Notes under the pieces: generated by a model
Databases searched by the model: none
Told to the model about the DNA's origin: nothing
Seen by the model: the letters and a program-made list of their open reading frames with translations, nothing else
Part shown: one piece after another, positions 36,983 to 52,679 of the stretch
How positions within the stretch are numbered: the stretch's first letter is position 1
How the letters are laid out: each line of letters begins with the position of its first letter
Program-made: the position numbers and the translations under genes
Source of the DNA: Sphagnum compactum
Lineage: Eukaryota; Bryophyta; Sphagnopsida; Sphagnales
Direction: 5' to 3'
Assembly (NCBI GenBank): GCA_965153455.1
Contig: OZ234495.1
Coordinates: 17,480,875 to 17,544,874 of the forward strand
Length of the DNA: 64,000 bases

Positions 36983-37624
36983 CATGTTCTTGATTAACTG
37001 AATATGATAACTCACGCTCTTATGTGTCCTGACCCATACAATTTGGTTATGTCCATAACCTTGTACACTCTGGCTGGTTACTTGTCCAATTGCATGTAGT
37101 ACCTCCTTGCAAGGTGAAGGACATGGCAAGTTGCAACCTTCACAAAAGTAACATTTTTTTGGGTCCCTCACCATTTTTTCCTTTCCTCCCTTTTTCCATT
37201 TCATTTGTTTAGGGATTTTGGTTTGTAGCCAAAGTGGCAATCATACATAGGAAGTTGTAGAAAAAGTGGCAATCATCGGTAGGAATATTTAGAAAAATAC
37301 GGTTATAAATCAAATATGAAACAAAATTCTTTAATTGTCTTTCTATATTTTTGGCCAACACACTCTAAACCAAATATAGAAATTTGGCCATTTCTGCTTT
37401 TCTCCCCCTCACTTCTGGCTATTAAAAACTTCCCAAAATCACTTCATTTTCAAATTTTTTTAGTCTTCAATTTCGCTTTTTGACAAAATTTCGCCAATAA
37501 AAAAATACTGAAATTTTCTTCCTTCTTCTTGGTGTTGCCAGGTGTTTACATCATCTTTAATCTGGACCGTCAAATTGTGCAAAAATGTAGACTATTATTA
37601 CACGCGTCAATGTCTGTAGCGTGA

Positions 37625-37640
37625 CACGTGTAGCCACGTG
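37625..37640. promoter_or_regulatory. Two G-boxes (CACGTG) 10 bp apart
   Basis: CACGTG occurs at 37625-37630 and 37635-37640, one helical turn apart centre to centre. G-boxes are bZIP/bHLH sites in plants. They lie about 240 bp upstream of the ORF at 37861, in a GC-rich island within AT-rich DNA. Confidence 0.6.
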
Positions 37641-37654
37641 GACATGCGTTTGCG

Positions 37655-37682
37655 GCGTTCGAGAGGATATCCTCTCGAACGC
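37655..37682. repeat. Perfect 28-bp palindrome without a spacer
   Basis: GCGTTCGAGAGGAT is followed directly by its exact reverse complement. An alternating (GC)n run (gcgcgcgcgcgcgcgc, about 37699-37714) follows within 20 bp. Such a sequence could be a cruciform or Z-DNA former or a dimeric protein site. Confidence 0.9.
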
Positions 37683-37860
37683 GCGATGGTTCCACTGTAC
37701 GCGCGCGCGCGCGCTATAATCCCTTGCTCCGCGCAATTGATTTCCATTGCTACGATTTTGTGCAGCAAGTTCGAAATCCGCTACATCGTCAACGAAAAAA
37801 GGAGTTATTCTAATTCTGATTTAACAGTATTGGGGGAGAAGAAGGGTTGAAAAAATAGCA

Positions 37861-38184
37861 GTGATTGTTGTTGCAGGAGAGATGGAAACTAAGAAGACGG
37901 ATGCAGCAGCAGCAGCAGGAGCTAACGTTGTTGAAGCGCCAACTTTGGAACGGTCTCGTGAAGGAAGTGAGAAGAAAAATCCGGAGACAAAAACAACTTC
38001 GAGTCACGGCGACGGCGCCAACGCAGCAGCAGCACCGCCGCTTGATAGGGCTCCCGAAATGAGAGAGACGGAAAAGGGTATAGAACTCAGACAAGACCCC
38101 GACCACGTGAAGAAGGCTGAGCTGCCGACAGATATCTTGGCCTTTAAGCGCATTGTTCAGGATACGGATTCCTCTCTTGAGTAG
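37861..38184 (+). CDS. Unrecognised short ORF (107 codons; ATG at 37861 or 37882)
   Basis: A GC-rich frame in an otherwise AT-rich stretch, with Ala runs (DAAAAAGANVVEAPTLERS), many charged residues and an ending PTDILAFKRIVQDTDSSLE. The composition suggests a disordered hydrophilic protein or a first exon. The G-box and palindrome island upstream and the sharp drop in GC afterwards support a real transcription unit. A frame shadow at 37865-38062 is Gln-rich from the same CAG runs. I do not recognise the family. A telo-box cluster lies 200 bp downstream (38381-38430). Confidence 0.4.
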   Translation: MIVVAGEMETKKTDAAAAAGANVVEAPTLERSREGSEKKNPETKTTSSHGDGANAAAAPPLDRAPEMRETEKGIELRQDPDHVKKAELPTDILAFKRIVQDTDSSLE

Positions 38185-41100
38185 CAGCAACACTTTTTTT
38201 TCGCGTTTTCCAGAAAACAAAGGGGCTTCAATCTCCGTCGCACCCACCATCAAACTCTTCGAGAAATTACGAGCAATTTTCGAACCAAAGTTGTGTTCCG
38301 CGAGGATCGAAAGAGGGACTTGGAGAGAAGAGAAGAAAAGAGAAGAGAAGGCAATGGTCTCGCCTGGGGCACCACCACTCTAGGGTTTAGGGTTTCTAGG
38401 GTTTTCAGGGTTTTAGGAGTCACAGCACTGTGGTGCAAATTGGTAATCTAAAAAAAATTAGTGAAAAATATTTTCACCTAGTTAAGCTCTTTTTTTAAAT
38501 AATCTGTAAAACAAGCAAGCAAGCAATTTTGATGATAATGTAAAGGAATTAAGATATATATATACTACAGAAATTTGGGAAACCTTTAATGTTGTGTATA
38601 AATTCATTTCTTCTTTGTTTTCTTTTATTATTATTTTTGGGGGTGGTGGGTTGAACTGAGAAAATGATGGGGGTAGATCTTGTATATTAAGGAAATTACC
38701 AGTCTGGGGTGGGTATTTGATTTTTCTTATAACAGTTGGGTCCTGCTTTTATAATGTTTGTTTTTTTAAAGAATCGGGCAGGTCCCGTTCTTTTGGTTTT
38801 TAATTTATTTAAAGAATTGGGCGTGTCCGGTTTTTAGAAATCCAGCAAATTGCGGTTATGAGGTGGGGATAAGGGTTTGACTAAGTGGTTGACCGGGTAT
38901 AAGGCCCGGGTCTTTAATAAAAACTTGAACTAGTATAACCAAGTTCTTTAAATAAGGTATAATCAGGTTCTCTAAAATACATGCTAGGTCTTGGCTCTGG
39001 AAAGATACCCGTGTAAGTACATATCGGGTATCCATCATGGTATTTCATATTAATAAACCCTTGAAAAGCAACAAAAATATTTTTTTAATAAGAGTAAACT
39101 TGGTAAGGGTTGTGTTTTTTGCATTTCCAAGAAGCAAAGCACAATTACATGTTTCATGTTTTCAAGTTTTAAATTACAATCTGTCTACTATTTACGAAGG
39201 TCTAAAACCCTAATAAGTGCATTAGATTCAAATTTTTCATGTCATGTTTTGAGGACCAAGTTTTAAACAACTCTTCCATCATTCCACCATTTAATTTTTA
39301 AACTTCAAACAAACTATACAACCTACCTAGACATAGATAGACACAAATCACATACACAATGACATAGATAAACACTAGGCACACGCACACAAATTCTTGA
39401 TTTTCAAAAAACACAAACTAAATATCAAACATAAATTGATTTAGACTCAAACTTAAACACAATTAGACACATGCTTAAATTTAAACAGAACCATTAACAC
39501 AGATAAACAATAGACATTAGACACACACATAGACTCAACACAAATACACAGACGCAGTCTTTCTCACATAAACCACAAACTCGCACAAACACTGGTAAAA
39601 ATAAAACAAACTCAAAAAAACACAAAAACACATTTTGCAAACAAACTCAAAACATTAGACACACATAGATGCATATAGACATGGATTATGATTGTCATTG
39701 ACACAAAAGCATGGACCAAAAAACAACACAAAAAACAAAAATAAACCAACAATCAATAAACTAACAAATTAGCAAGCAACAACAAACAACACTAGAGGCC
39801 CAAACCAATGACAACAAAGATATTAAAAATGAAAATAAAATGGTGTGAAATTTAAGAAGAGTCACCTACAATTGACCATAAAGACTAAGTCTTTACGATT
39901 TGGGGTCCGATTGTTTTGCACTTAAAGAATCCAAATTCTCTCAATTCCACCAAGTTTTATCCTGGAAGTCTATTGGCTTGCCCAATCATCCAATTCACAA
40001 GTTGGAAAAAAAAAACCATGATTTAGTAGCCAAAGCAACTTCATTTTTTCATGTCATCATTTTCAACATAACACCTACCACCTCCACACATGAAAAATGG
40101 GAAATTTAATAGATTTTGACAAATTTGAAAAATCTTCACCTTCAACTTCATTTTCAAATTATGCTTCCAACTTTACCATCACTTTTGAATTTCACCTCAT
40201 AGGTTGTTGCAAAGTTTGTGGATTTCAAATGGTTAGTTCTAATGGACAAATATGAGTTTGTCCATGTTATTAATTTGGAGACAACATTGTTGAAGTGCAA
40301 TCAAAATGCTAGCATCTAAAAAATATGTTTTTCTTTTAAAATTTAGTTGGTTGGGATGCCAAGAATGTGTTTTCTTATGGTAAGCAATTAAACCTTTCTT
40401 ACATCTAGTGTGCATGGCCAAAACTTTAGACCGAGCAGTACCATTATGACAAATAATGCAACATGTAGTCTAATTTTGAGAAAGGTCCATAGGTTGGTTA
40501 TTGTTTACCTTGAAAAAAGCCTAACTAGGTGAATTATGATAGTGTGTCTTTCATACTATTATTTGTTTTCGTTATCACGATGTCAACACCATAGAATTCA
40601 TTCATTTGAATGTTCGTTCATGACTTGTAACAAACTTATATTTAATTCCTAGTTTAATTTCAATGCATTTTTAGTTATCTTTTAGTTAAATTGTAATTCA
40701 TTTGCAATTCACTTTTAATTCATTCATAATTAAGTTTTAGTTCATTTCTAGTTAATTATTAGTTCATTTCCAGTCAATCATTAGTTAACTCTTAGTTCAC
40801 TTTTAATTAATTTTTAATTCACTATTAGTTAAATTTCAGTTCACTTTTAGTTGAATTTTAATTCACTCATAATTCACACATGGGCGCACATGGGCGCACA
40901 TGGGCCACATGTAGTTTGGAAGTTTTTTGGAAAACTTCTTTGAGCTAGGTGCCCAATGAGTAGAAATAGAGGTATGATTTTCCATTAACGTTAGTTTGGT
41001 CAACACCAATTTTGGGTACATTTTCTTGTCATAGTTTTGTTTTGTTTCTTCTTTACAATAAAATCTTGTTGGATTTTTGTTCGCACATGTCGTGTTTTTG

Positions 41101-44100
41101 TTTTTGTTTTTCTTGTTTCATGATTTGAATTTGGAATTAGGCTTACTTTTATTTTTGTTTTGGTTAGAAAATCTTGTCATCTTGATTGTTTTCATGCTTG
41201 TGACATTCAAAAGCCTTTCAAATGCATTGAAGCAATAGTTTACTCATCAATAATAACAAAATTTGTATTTCCCAAACCCCCATCTTCATGTAAAGGTTGT
41301 AAGTTATCAACATTAAGGCTTCTATCGTAGCTTGCACATGCTAAAAGGGGATTGTCAATGTTAAAGCTCACATTTGGATTCGAAGAACAAGCCATCACCC
41401 CCAACCCTTTAACAAAATTGGCAACAAAACTTGACAAATGTTTAAGTTCAAAAGGTTTTAATTAAAAGAAAAAAATTTGTTGCTTAATGACGTTCGTTTG
41501 ATACTTCTCCTCATCCATGCAACTATTTTTCAATGAGAAGGCGAAGAATCTCAAATCTCCAATGATAGACCTCCATACAGAAATAACACCCAAAGTTCAA
41601 AACAAAAACTGCAAAGATTCTAAAATGTAGAACAAAATGAACAAACATAGTGTGCACACACATGCATAAACACAATGTAAAATGTAGCTCATAGAATTAT
41701 GAAAAAAAAATCTACACTGACAAAAAATGAAAAGACAAAAAATGCATACACAATGCACAAACACAAGTGTAGAATGTAAAATGTAATCTAGAGACTTGAA
41801 AGATAGATGCATAAACAAAAAGTGCATAAACATAGTGTAGAATGTCGTTTAGAATTTTGTTTTAAAAATCTACAAAGATAGAAAGTGCATACATAGTGCA
41901 CAAACACAAAATGCAAAATGCAAAATGTAACTTGAAGCCTTGAGAAACATGATGGTGAAATTCGTCGACGCAATTTGAACATTGCAAAAGTTAATATGCA
42001 AAGGCAAAATATGAAGGAAAAGAAAAAGTGCATTGTGAGAAATGAACACACTAGCATAGATCGTACTTTGTACAAACAAAACCCTAACAAAACCTTAAAG
42101 CCATAACCCTGGCAAAGACCCATCTAAGTGTATGAAAGGTTTGAATCAAGGGTTTTGACAAGTACCCAATGTTAATATTTTGATTGTGGCTGGGTGTGGG
42201 TCTATCTTTTGGAAAAATAAAAAGTCGGGTATGAGGTGTGGGTAGGTAGAAGTGGGGGGTTTGGGTTGGAGGTGGTCCAGGTTTATGAGAAAGTAAAATC
42301 TGGCTACTATATATGTATATCTTGTTTCAAAATTGACAAATACCTTGAGGAAATTTAAATAACCGCCCACATTGGAAATTACTTACATTGACTATTTGGT
42401 TTGCAAATGTTTTAATCAAGCATAGGAGTATATGATTGGGAACTACAACTAATTGTGATCCTTTTGAACATCCATAATATGATCCCAAAATCAATGTTTT
42501 TTCTTGAAATTTTTGTTTTGTTGTGGACAAAAAATTGGGAAATTTTGTTTTTCTACAGTAAATTTAACTATTTTTTTACTTTTGGGGGGAAAAGTTGGGC
42601 AAATTTTGGATATCACAAAATTTATTTTAAAAAAAACCCTGATCCCAATAGGCTACAAATCTTTGTCATCATCCATAGGGTAAACCAACCCATGATTCAA
42701 ACACTTAAACACTCAAGGCAGGCTGGATCCAAGGAGCGGGCTCTTGTTGTCTTTGGTGTCCAAACAAAACTTGAAACCCTCTTATTGGCGCATTTGGCAC
42801 ATTAAAAATCATAAAAAAGGAGTAGAATCGAGAAAGTTATGCTCCCCCCAAGTAGAGGGGGTCAAGAACTCAAAAAAAAAAAACCACTAAACATTATAAT
42901 GGCTGATTCCCGAACACCCAAAAAATTCCTTGCATGTTTGTTATGTTGCTATTAGAGTTCAAAGATGATTCATAGAACTTCAGGTGGTGTTGCTATAGCA
43001 CTTTAAATCGTTTAAACTGAATAAGAAATAAGAAAGTTACATGAGGTTTGAAAATAAGAGGGGTCAAAATGAAAAAAAATGACAAAAAATGCATTTTGCA
43101 ATTCGAAAAAAAAAAATTTCTTTACAACTCATTTTTGGCTGGTCCTTTTTGCATTTGAAAGATGATTTGTAAAGCTTGAGAAGGCACTCCTATAACATTT
43201 TTAAATCACTCAAAATGGAGAAGAATTTAGAAAGATCTACCAAAGTGTTCGGTCATAGGCATGTGATTGGTGATAAGGCCAGTTTACCCTATCCCCTAAT
43301 TTGACAAATGCATGAAAATCTCATCATGGTCATTATTTGATGATGGGATTTGTAAATTGTAATTACATTCTTTTTGTTTTGGTAAAAGAGAACAATAACA
43401 CAAGGATAGAGGGTAGGGTGCAAAATGAGCCTCATCAGTAATGCCTGTTCAATATTTGTAAGTCCCCGGGAGTTTACTCCAAGGAGATTTGGCTCGAGGG
43501 AGGAGGTGAGAATTGCACAACACATGAGTGGTACAAACCAGTGTTGGTGGGTTATTGAGTTTTGACCTAGTTATCAAGCTGGTTATTAATAACCTATTAG
43601 TGAGTTTTTGATTTTTTGATAACCTTCAAAAAATGAATTAAAAAAAATCTAATAACCTACTTGGATAACCCAATTATCATTCACTGTAGATTGTCAATCT
43701 TCAAATACTGATACAAAAATTTATAAAACAAAAATAATAAAATATATAACTTTTATTTTCAAAAAAACCCTATAATCAGCAGGTTAACCAGCAATTATTA
43801 ACTAATTTTCTGATAATTTTCTCAACACGCAATTTTTTGATATTGATAACCCGTGTGATCCCTCAAAAAATTGAAAAAAAAACATACCTGACACTTACTA
43901 GAAAAAAACCAAAATAACCAGCCAACACTGGTACAAACTACAAGCCATGGGTCCTTTGTGCTTGAAGCATTCAACCTTAAATTCCTAAATTCAATTGATC
44001 AAGTTCCTAAATTCAAACCCACATGTAGGCTAAGTTAATATTGTTCAGCATGAAAACTATGCCAATTTTTTTTTTAAATGCTATGGATGGATATTTGTGA

Positions 44101-44418
44101 CACCAAGGGTTAATGAGAAAACAATCTCCTATTATGTAGAATTAAAAAGGGGGCTTTTAATGTGTGGAAAACATGTTAAAGCAACCCCCATAAGAAGCCA
44201 TTATACCATATTAAACAACAACATTATTTTAACTTTGAAACGAATCAATAATTTCAAATATCTACATATCCTTAGATGAATCTTAAAGAGAGTTTAAAAA
44301 GATTTTTACTTTTGTATTGAAAAAATAAAATCAAACACCTTGAAAGTTTCTATACAACTTTTTTTGGGTTGCCAAAAAATGATAATTTATTTGAGATCAA
44401 CATGTGCAAAATTGGCCA
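38185..44418. other. Long AT-rich intergenic region with low-complexity repeats, no supported gene
   Basis: Contents: a telo-box cluster (38381-38425); a CA/ACACAAA-rich stretch (39300-39720); a degenerate repeat of about 12-15 bp around agttcatttttagtta (about 40640-40875); a degenerate repeat of about 100 bp (41600-41950; recurring tgcacaaacacaa, aaaatgtaa, aaatctacaaaga); a family A copy at 42505-42645; and a homopolymer-rich stretch to 44400. Frames such as 41788-42123 and 42455-42805 are low-complexity. No structural RNA is recognised. Confidence 0.55.
41600..41950. repeat. Degenerate tandem repeat, unit ~100-120 bp, about 3 copies
   Basis: Recurring order of words: agtgtgcacaca/agtgcataaaca, cataaacacaatgtaaaatgta, tagaattatgaaaa/tagaattttgtttt, aaatctacactgac/aaatctacaaagat. 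Spacing varies, so this is an old array. Confidence 0.5.
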
Positions 44419-44907
44419 CTATTTCAAAGGATTATTTGCAAACATGGGGTAGACATCTATGGCTTTTCCAAACATGTTGAGTACAAAAGCCATATACTTG
44501 TTGTGACTTCGTCGACGTTGTGTAGGAGAGATGCATGCCGCCGCACAAGAAGGAGTTTGGGATCCGATTGAATGCTCGTACTCATTTGTAGAGTCTTGTC
44601 TTTTGTTTTTGGGTCTTTTGCGAGAAAACATCCTCCTTTCCCTTAGGTCTAATATGAGTGGTGAACTTATCTTATCCTTCGATCTAGGGGAAGTATTGAT
44701 TCGAAATAAGTTCAACATTTTCCCTATGAGTACGGTTGACACTCGCCTTCCATTTGGAGGTTGTTGATCGTCTTCCCAATAACCTTCCAAGTTGGTGATA
44801 TTGGCATTTGAAAGTCGACGATCGCTTTTAGGAATTTTCTTGATTTCCTTAACTTCCTCAACTTCCTCAAATTTGTCCATTTCTTCTGTTTTCTCAACAT
44901 TCTCCAT
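44419..44907 (-). CDS. Unrecognised ORF, charged N-terminus (162 aa)
   Basis: Starts with an acidic, Lys/Glu-rich coiled-coil-like segment (MENVEKTEEMDKFEEVEEVK), followed by a basic middle (RRMFSRKRPKNKRQD), and ends GKAIDVYPMFANNPLK. Reading is unbroken for 162 codons in AT-rich DNA. It lies about 450 bp downstream, in gene orientation, of the minus-strand ORF at 45997-45353; the two could be exons of one gene, since a gtaaca donor sits at the end of the upstream frame. No family is recognised, and it may derive from a mobile element. Confidence 0.35.
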   Translation of the reverse strand: MENVEKTEEMDKFEEVEEVKEIKKIPKSDRRLSNANITNLEGYWEDDQQPPNGRRVSTVLIGKMLNLFRINTSPRSKDKISSPLILDLRERRMFSRKRPKNKRQDSTNEYEHSIGSQTPSCAAACISPTQRRRSHNKYMAFVLNMFGKAIDVYPMFANNPLK

Positions 44908-45352
44908 TTCTTCAATATTTTCGATTTTCTCATTGCTTATGATTGCTCTAGAAGTGATGTCATAAAGAGATTAGTCTCAACACACAAAGCATGAAGTTGA
45001 TATAGGGTTCATTCAACCAATGGCTAATTAATGCATTTTCAAATGGAACCCAATCACATGTGAAATTAGTTCTTTATAATTAGGAGATTGCATCAATGTA
45101 AAACACACTTTAATTGATTATTTCAAACCACTATGTGATTTTAGAGTAGTTTTACATGAACTTGGAGCATTTCATTCAAGGATCTCACTCTATGAATATG
45201 AAGTGGAATATTTTTCAATTTTCACTTTTGGGACATTATTTTTCCACCAACAAGTTTGATGCAAATTATTGAGATGTAGCATGTGTCATAAATATGTGTG
45301 ATTGCAATAATTGTTACCCAACAAAAAAGACCTTTTGGGTATGAGAGAGTTG

Positions 45353-45997
45353 TTACAGATTTGGTGGTACTGGTGTATCAACTTTGCGGTCTGACCATTG
45401 TTTGATGCGGGTCTGTGCATCCAAAGCAGTTTCAGGTTTAATTTGCTTGATTGCATACACTGAAGGACTTCGTTCTCGAGATGGTGGACTACTAGGAGGT
45501 GACTCTTGTACAGGACTTGGAGACTTGCTCAATTGCAATTGTTCTTTCTTTATTCTAGCATCTCGATCCTCTACAATTAAAATACTACCTCCCCGTACTT
45601 TGTTAGCATTTGTGTTAGGATTTTCCATGGAAGCCATGCCGCCACTGGTATTCTTATTAGTGTCATCTTGTTTCTTTGTTAAACTTTCTGTGCCATTTGA
45701 ATTGCCGTTTTTGTGGAGTTGTGTCGATTCAAAACCCTTTGTGGGTGCAATTACTTGCTTGCTTGGTGGATTGGGTTCATGGACTCTAACATGTAAAGCC
45801 CTTTGTGAATCCGGAAAGTTTTGGATGGGACTAGGTAGCTTGTGGTGATTATCCACATGGCTTTTGGTGATTTTGTTTTGTTTAAGAGAAGATTTTGGAT
45901 TCTTCCCTTGTGCAATGGTGCTTTGATGTTTGGCATCACCACTTTCCTTAATAGGAAGGGGTATTGTTCCTACCCAATTGGACATTATTAGTAACAA
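45353..45997 (-). CDS. Unrecognised Ser/Pro-rich ORF (214 aa)
   Basis: A 214-codon frame encoding a mostly disordered protein with many Ser, Pro, Lys, Asn and Gln; for example QLSKSPSPVQESPPSSPPSR, then SVYAIKQIKPETALDAQTRI. SP repeats could be phosphosites. The first codons (MLLIMSNWVGTIPLP) are hydrophobic. It ends WSDRKVDTPVPPNL and stop, overlapping a possible splice donor. The length of open reading, and an amino-acid bias beyond what the AT-rich bases would give, make coding plausible. No family is recognised. Confidence 0.4.
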   Translation of the reverse strand: MLLIMSNWVGTIPLPIKESGDAKHQSTIAQGKNPKSSLKQNKITKSHVDNHHKLPSPIQNFPDSQRALHVRVHEPNPPSKQVIAPTKGFESTQLHKNGNSNGTESLTKKQDDTNKNTSGGMASMENPNTNANKVRGGSILIVEDRDARIKKEQLQLSKSPSPVQESPPSSPPSRERSPSVYAIKQIKPETALDAQTRIKQWSDRKVDTPVPPNL

Positions 45998-45999
45998 TC

Positions 46000-48066
46000 A
46001 GTTTCACAGATTTTCATCCCCATCACATTGCTCATGTGCCTTTCTCGAAGGTCTATGTAATCAAAGACAATGTGTTGATCACAATCCATGTATGTTTGGA
46101 CAAATTCACTATTATCAACAACTTGCACATGACAACCTACCCATGATTGTTCCATTATATGGATTTGAAAGAGAAATTTTGGTCAATATGTGAATCAATT
46201 TCTAGATTCAACAATTTAAACAATTTTGGTAATTCACAACAAATTCATCTTTCTTGTCAATTATTCTTTTTACACATTTTCTACCTTTAACCCCTTTGTG
46301 ATGTTTAGAAATGAATCAACCCCATTTATGGAAAATAAGACTGTATCACTTGTGATAGATAATATGTACGTAAATAGCAAATGGTGCATAATTGGGCAAA
46401 AAAAGGTCAAAAGCACCTCTTTGGATGCAAGCTTGAAGATTGCAATAGAAGAGGTGCTTAAAAACCTAATAATTAGGTTAAAGAACAAAAGCTAATTTGA
46501 AATTCTCAAGTGAACAAGCTCCATAGGCATTGACATTGATTATCACATAGAATTGGTAGACATTGTGAAATTCAATGTCCAAGCCTTCCACATAGCTACA
46601 AGTTGTTAATGGAAGCATGTTAGAAGATTGCATCTTGTAAACACGTCCATGCAAACATTAGGTTTACACGTGTCATCAAAGGGCAGAATGGTGAAGGAGA
46701 AGAGTCACAACTACTAAGAATTAGGCTTGCAATTGATTCTTTTCAGTTTGGTTTTTGTAATGGAATGGTCCTTGGTGGACCTTCATGGCTTGTTAACACC
46801 ATGTTTCGCGAAATGACTGCACAAACCTTTGTAAACAAACCTTGAATTTTTAAAACTAGCTTGGTGTGAGTTACCTATCCCCTATATGAGTTACAACAGC
46901 AGGGCATTGCACCAGGAACACCTGCTCTAACCCTAGAAGCCAGGCATTTCACCTGCCAACCAAGGGTGAAGCTTAGTAGGTGACTGTGTAATGCTCTATC
47001 AACCACACCTGCCGTAAATCACTGGCAAAAAAAAATTCTTTCCATTACAAAATGAAAAACAAAAGGCAAGCCATTTTGAAAATTGAAATACCCGCCCATT
47101 TTATCATAACCAAATTCATGTAGATTTAATGCCGAATTATCATCATATACAAGACACAAACTTATGTACAATAGACATGATATGGAACTGACTAACAGTT
47201 CTATTTTACATTTGTAGGGCTTGTTTCGATTCCAATGGACAGACAATTTAGTACAATGGCTCTAGCCTTGGCCCTTCCTGCCAGCCAGCAACAGTTCAAA
47301 CAGGAAATGTTCCATTAAGCTCCCAAAAAATGAACTCCGGGTTCACAGCAACACCAGGTGAACATTCCTCAAAATGTGGAAACTACTATGAACGAAAACT
47401 GCGAGTTTCATAGTCTCTCCCTTACAAGGCAGAGCCAATACTTACAACACATTTTCAACTTGCTTGTAGGCTATAACTGAACATAATCTCTACACCTTAT
47501 CAATGCATAACTATGTTTATTAGTTATGTTCAACTGTTAACTTCATTGTGAACTCACAATTTGCAAAATTAGTTGCCTAATGGAACTTTGTAAAAGAAAA
47601 AAGTAAAAAACTCATCTTAGGCCTCACTATTCAGTATTTGGTAGAAACCTGTTAAACCTATTACACGTTTTCTAAGGAACCAAGCCACAAGCCAAGGATG
47701 CCATCAGTGAATCTAATTGTAGATGTCAAATGCCTTGCAATGTTGGAGAAATGTCAGGAAATATTCCAACACATTATTCAAAGAGATCAACTCTGTACTC
47801 AAATATCATTGTGACAAAAATAAAGCTCTCAACATCCAGTAACCCAACACTGCCACTGGGCTGCCAACAAGAGCTGTGTACATTTCCTTCAACTTAATGT
47901 GTCCAGAAAATATTATTACCTAGCACCAAGCACAAGGACAGCTGCAATCTAGGTGTTTAATGGAGGTTTAGGTGCAACAATAGAGATGACAGCACACTCC
48001 ATACTTTTCCAAAACTGATTAGCTAGGAGGTGCCTTGTTTGCAATTAGCTGGTCAAAATACCTTAC
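46000..48066. other. Intergenic region, no supported gene
   Basis: Small frames at 46226-46495 (plus) and 47019-47246 (minus) match nothing I know. From about 47000 the base composition rises toward that of the neighbouring malate dehydrogenase gene and probably includes its 3' UTR. No repeat array or RNA gene is seen. Confidence 0.5.
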
Positions 48067-51415
<3,349 letters not shown>

Positions 51416-52679
51416 TTTTCTCCAACTGGGAGCAAGGAATCGACTCCAAAATCAAAATCGCTAGATCAAGGAATGCCGCACCGCAAAGACGATGACAACA
51501 AGAAGCGCAACAAAGGCAGCGGAGAGTGACAAGAGCGCAGTGGTAGTATCGCCGAAGAGCGCACGGCGACGCAGAAGTAGCGCAAAGACAACAAATCGGT
51601 GACCCTTGCCGATTCCGAAGACAGAATGATGAGGCCACTATCATGATTCTGCGATTTAAAATGCCCTTGAACTAAAAATGCAGAATAGGTAGATCCGGTG
51701 GAACTTTACAACCGAGAACGCTTACTTCCGGAACACCCCTCTCTTTACCCGGCGTAACAACCAGAGTGGGCGGGTATTAAAAGCTGCGAACCCCCCCCCC
51801 TCTGGGTATCATGACGGGTGTCCAAGTTTGATACCCATGAATATTTTAAAAACCAACTATCCAGTTCAGATAGATAACTGTGGTTCTCAAAAAAATCAAA
51901 TACCCAGATTGTTATATAACCTTGATTCTCAAAAAACATTCTGAAATCCCCTGTGAGGTTTTATGCTCTGGAATGCACTCTCTAAATACACAAGAGAAGT
52001 CTGAGGTCTTTATACTTTGTAAGGGCATCTCTAAATACACTAGAAAATTTTCATAGGAAATTTTTGTTATGTTTTCAAAGGGCAAAAGTTAGGTTAGGTT
52101 GTAGGTGTAAGAACCCTCCCACTATTGAGGAGTAGGCATAAGAACTCTCCCATTCATACACCTTGTGATCTACATAGGTTTGGTTTATGATAAATTTTGC
52201 CTCCTGCTTCACTATAGGTAAAGCCCATGGGTGGGGGACATTCCCAGAATGTGGGGCCAGACTTGGCTATCGCCTCATCCTAGGCCCCTTATTTTGAGAA
52301 CGCCCCCACCCTAGGGTTTTACCCTACACGTAAGGTCCCCTCTTGAGAGAGGAGGTCATCTTATAGTTATGGGCGAGCTTGCAGTTGTGATATACATTGG
52401 TACTTTCATCTATTTTGGCGAGACCTCTTAGTGGCATATTACGCCCAAGAAATAAAAAACCTTTAGCAAGTTGTTGAGCTCCAAAAACCAATCCATAAAC
52501 CGCCAAACTTTGCACATCAAACAAAAAGAATAAGGGTGACTTGGTTAATTCAACAAGAACAAAAAATAAATAATAAATGGTTTAAAATTTAGATGAATCA
52601 CATGATCATTGTCAACGTGTAACTTTTCGAAGTAATCAACTTCTTTTATCAACTCATAACTATCCTTGATTAAACCAAC
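51416..52679. other. Malate dehydrogenase upstream region and intergenic sequence
   Basis: 51416-51700 is GC-rich and probably promoter and 5' UTR. Beyond it, AT-richer sequence contains a C9-10 tract near 51790 and no supported gene. The frame at 52324-52524 (minus) could be trailing sequence of the hAT element but is not recognisable. Confidence 0.5.
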
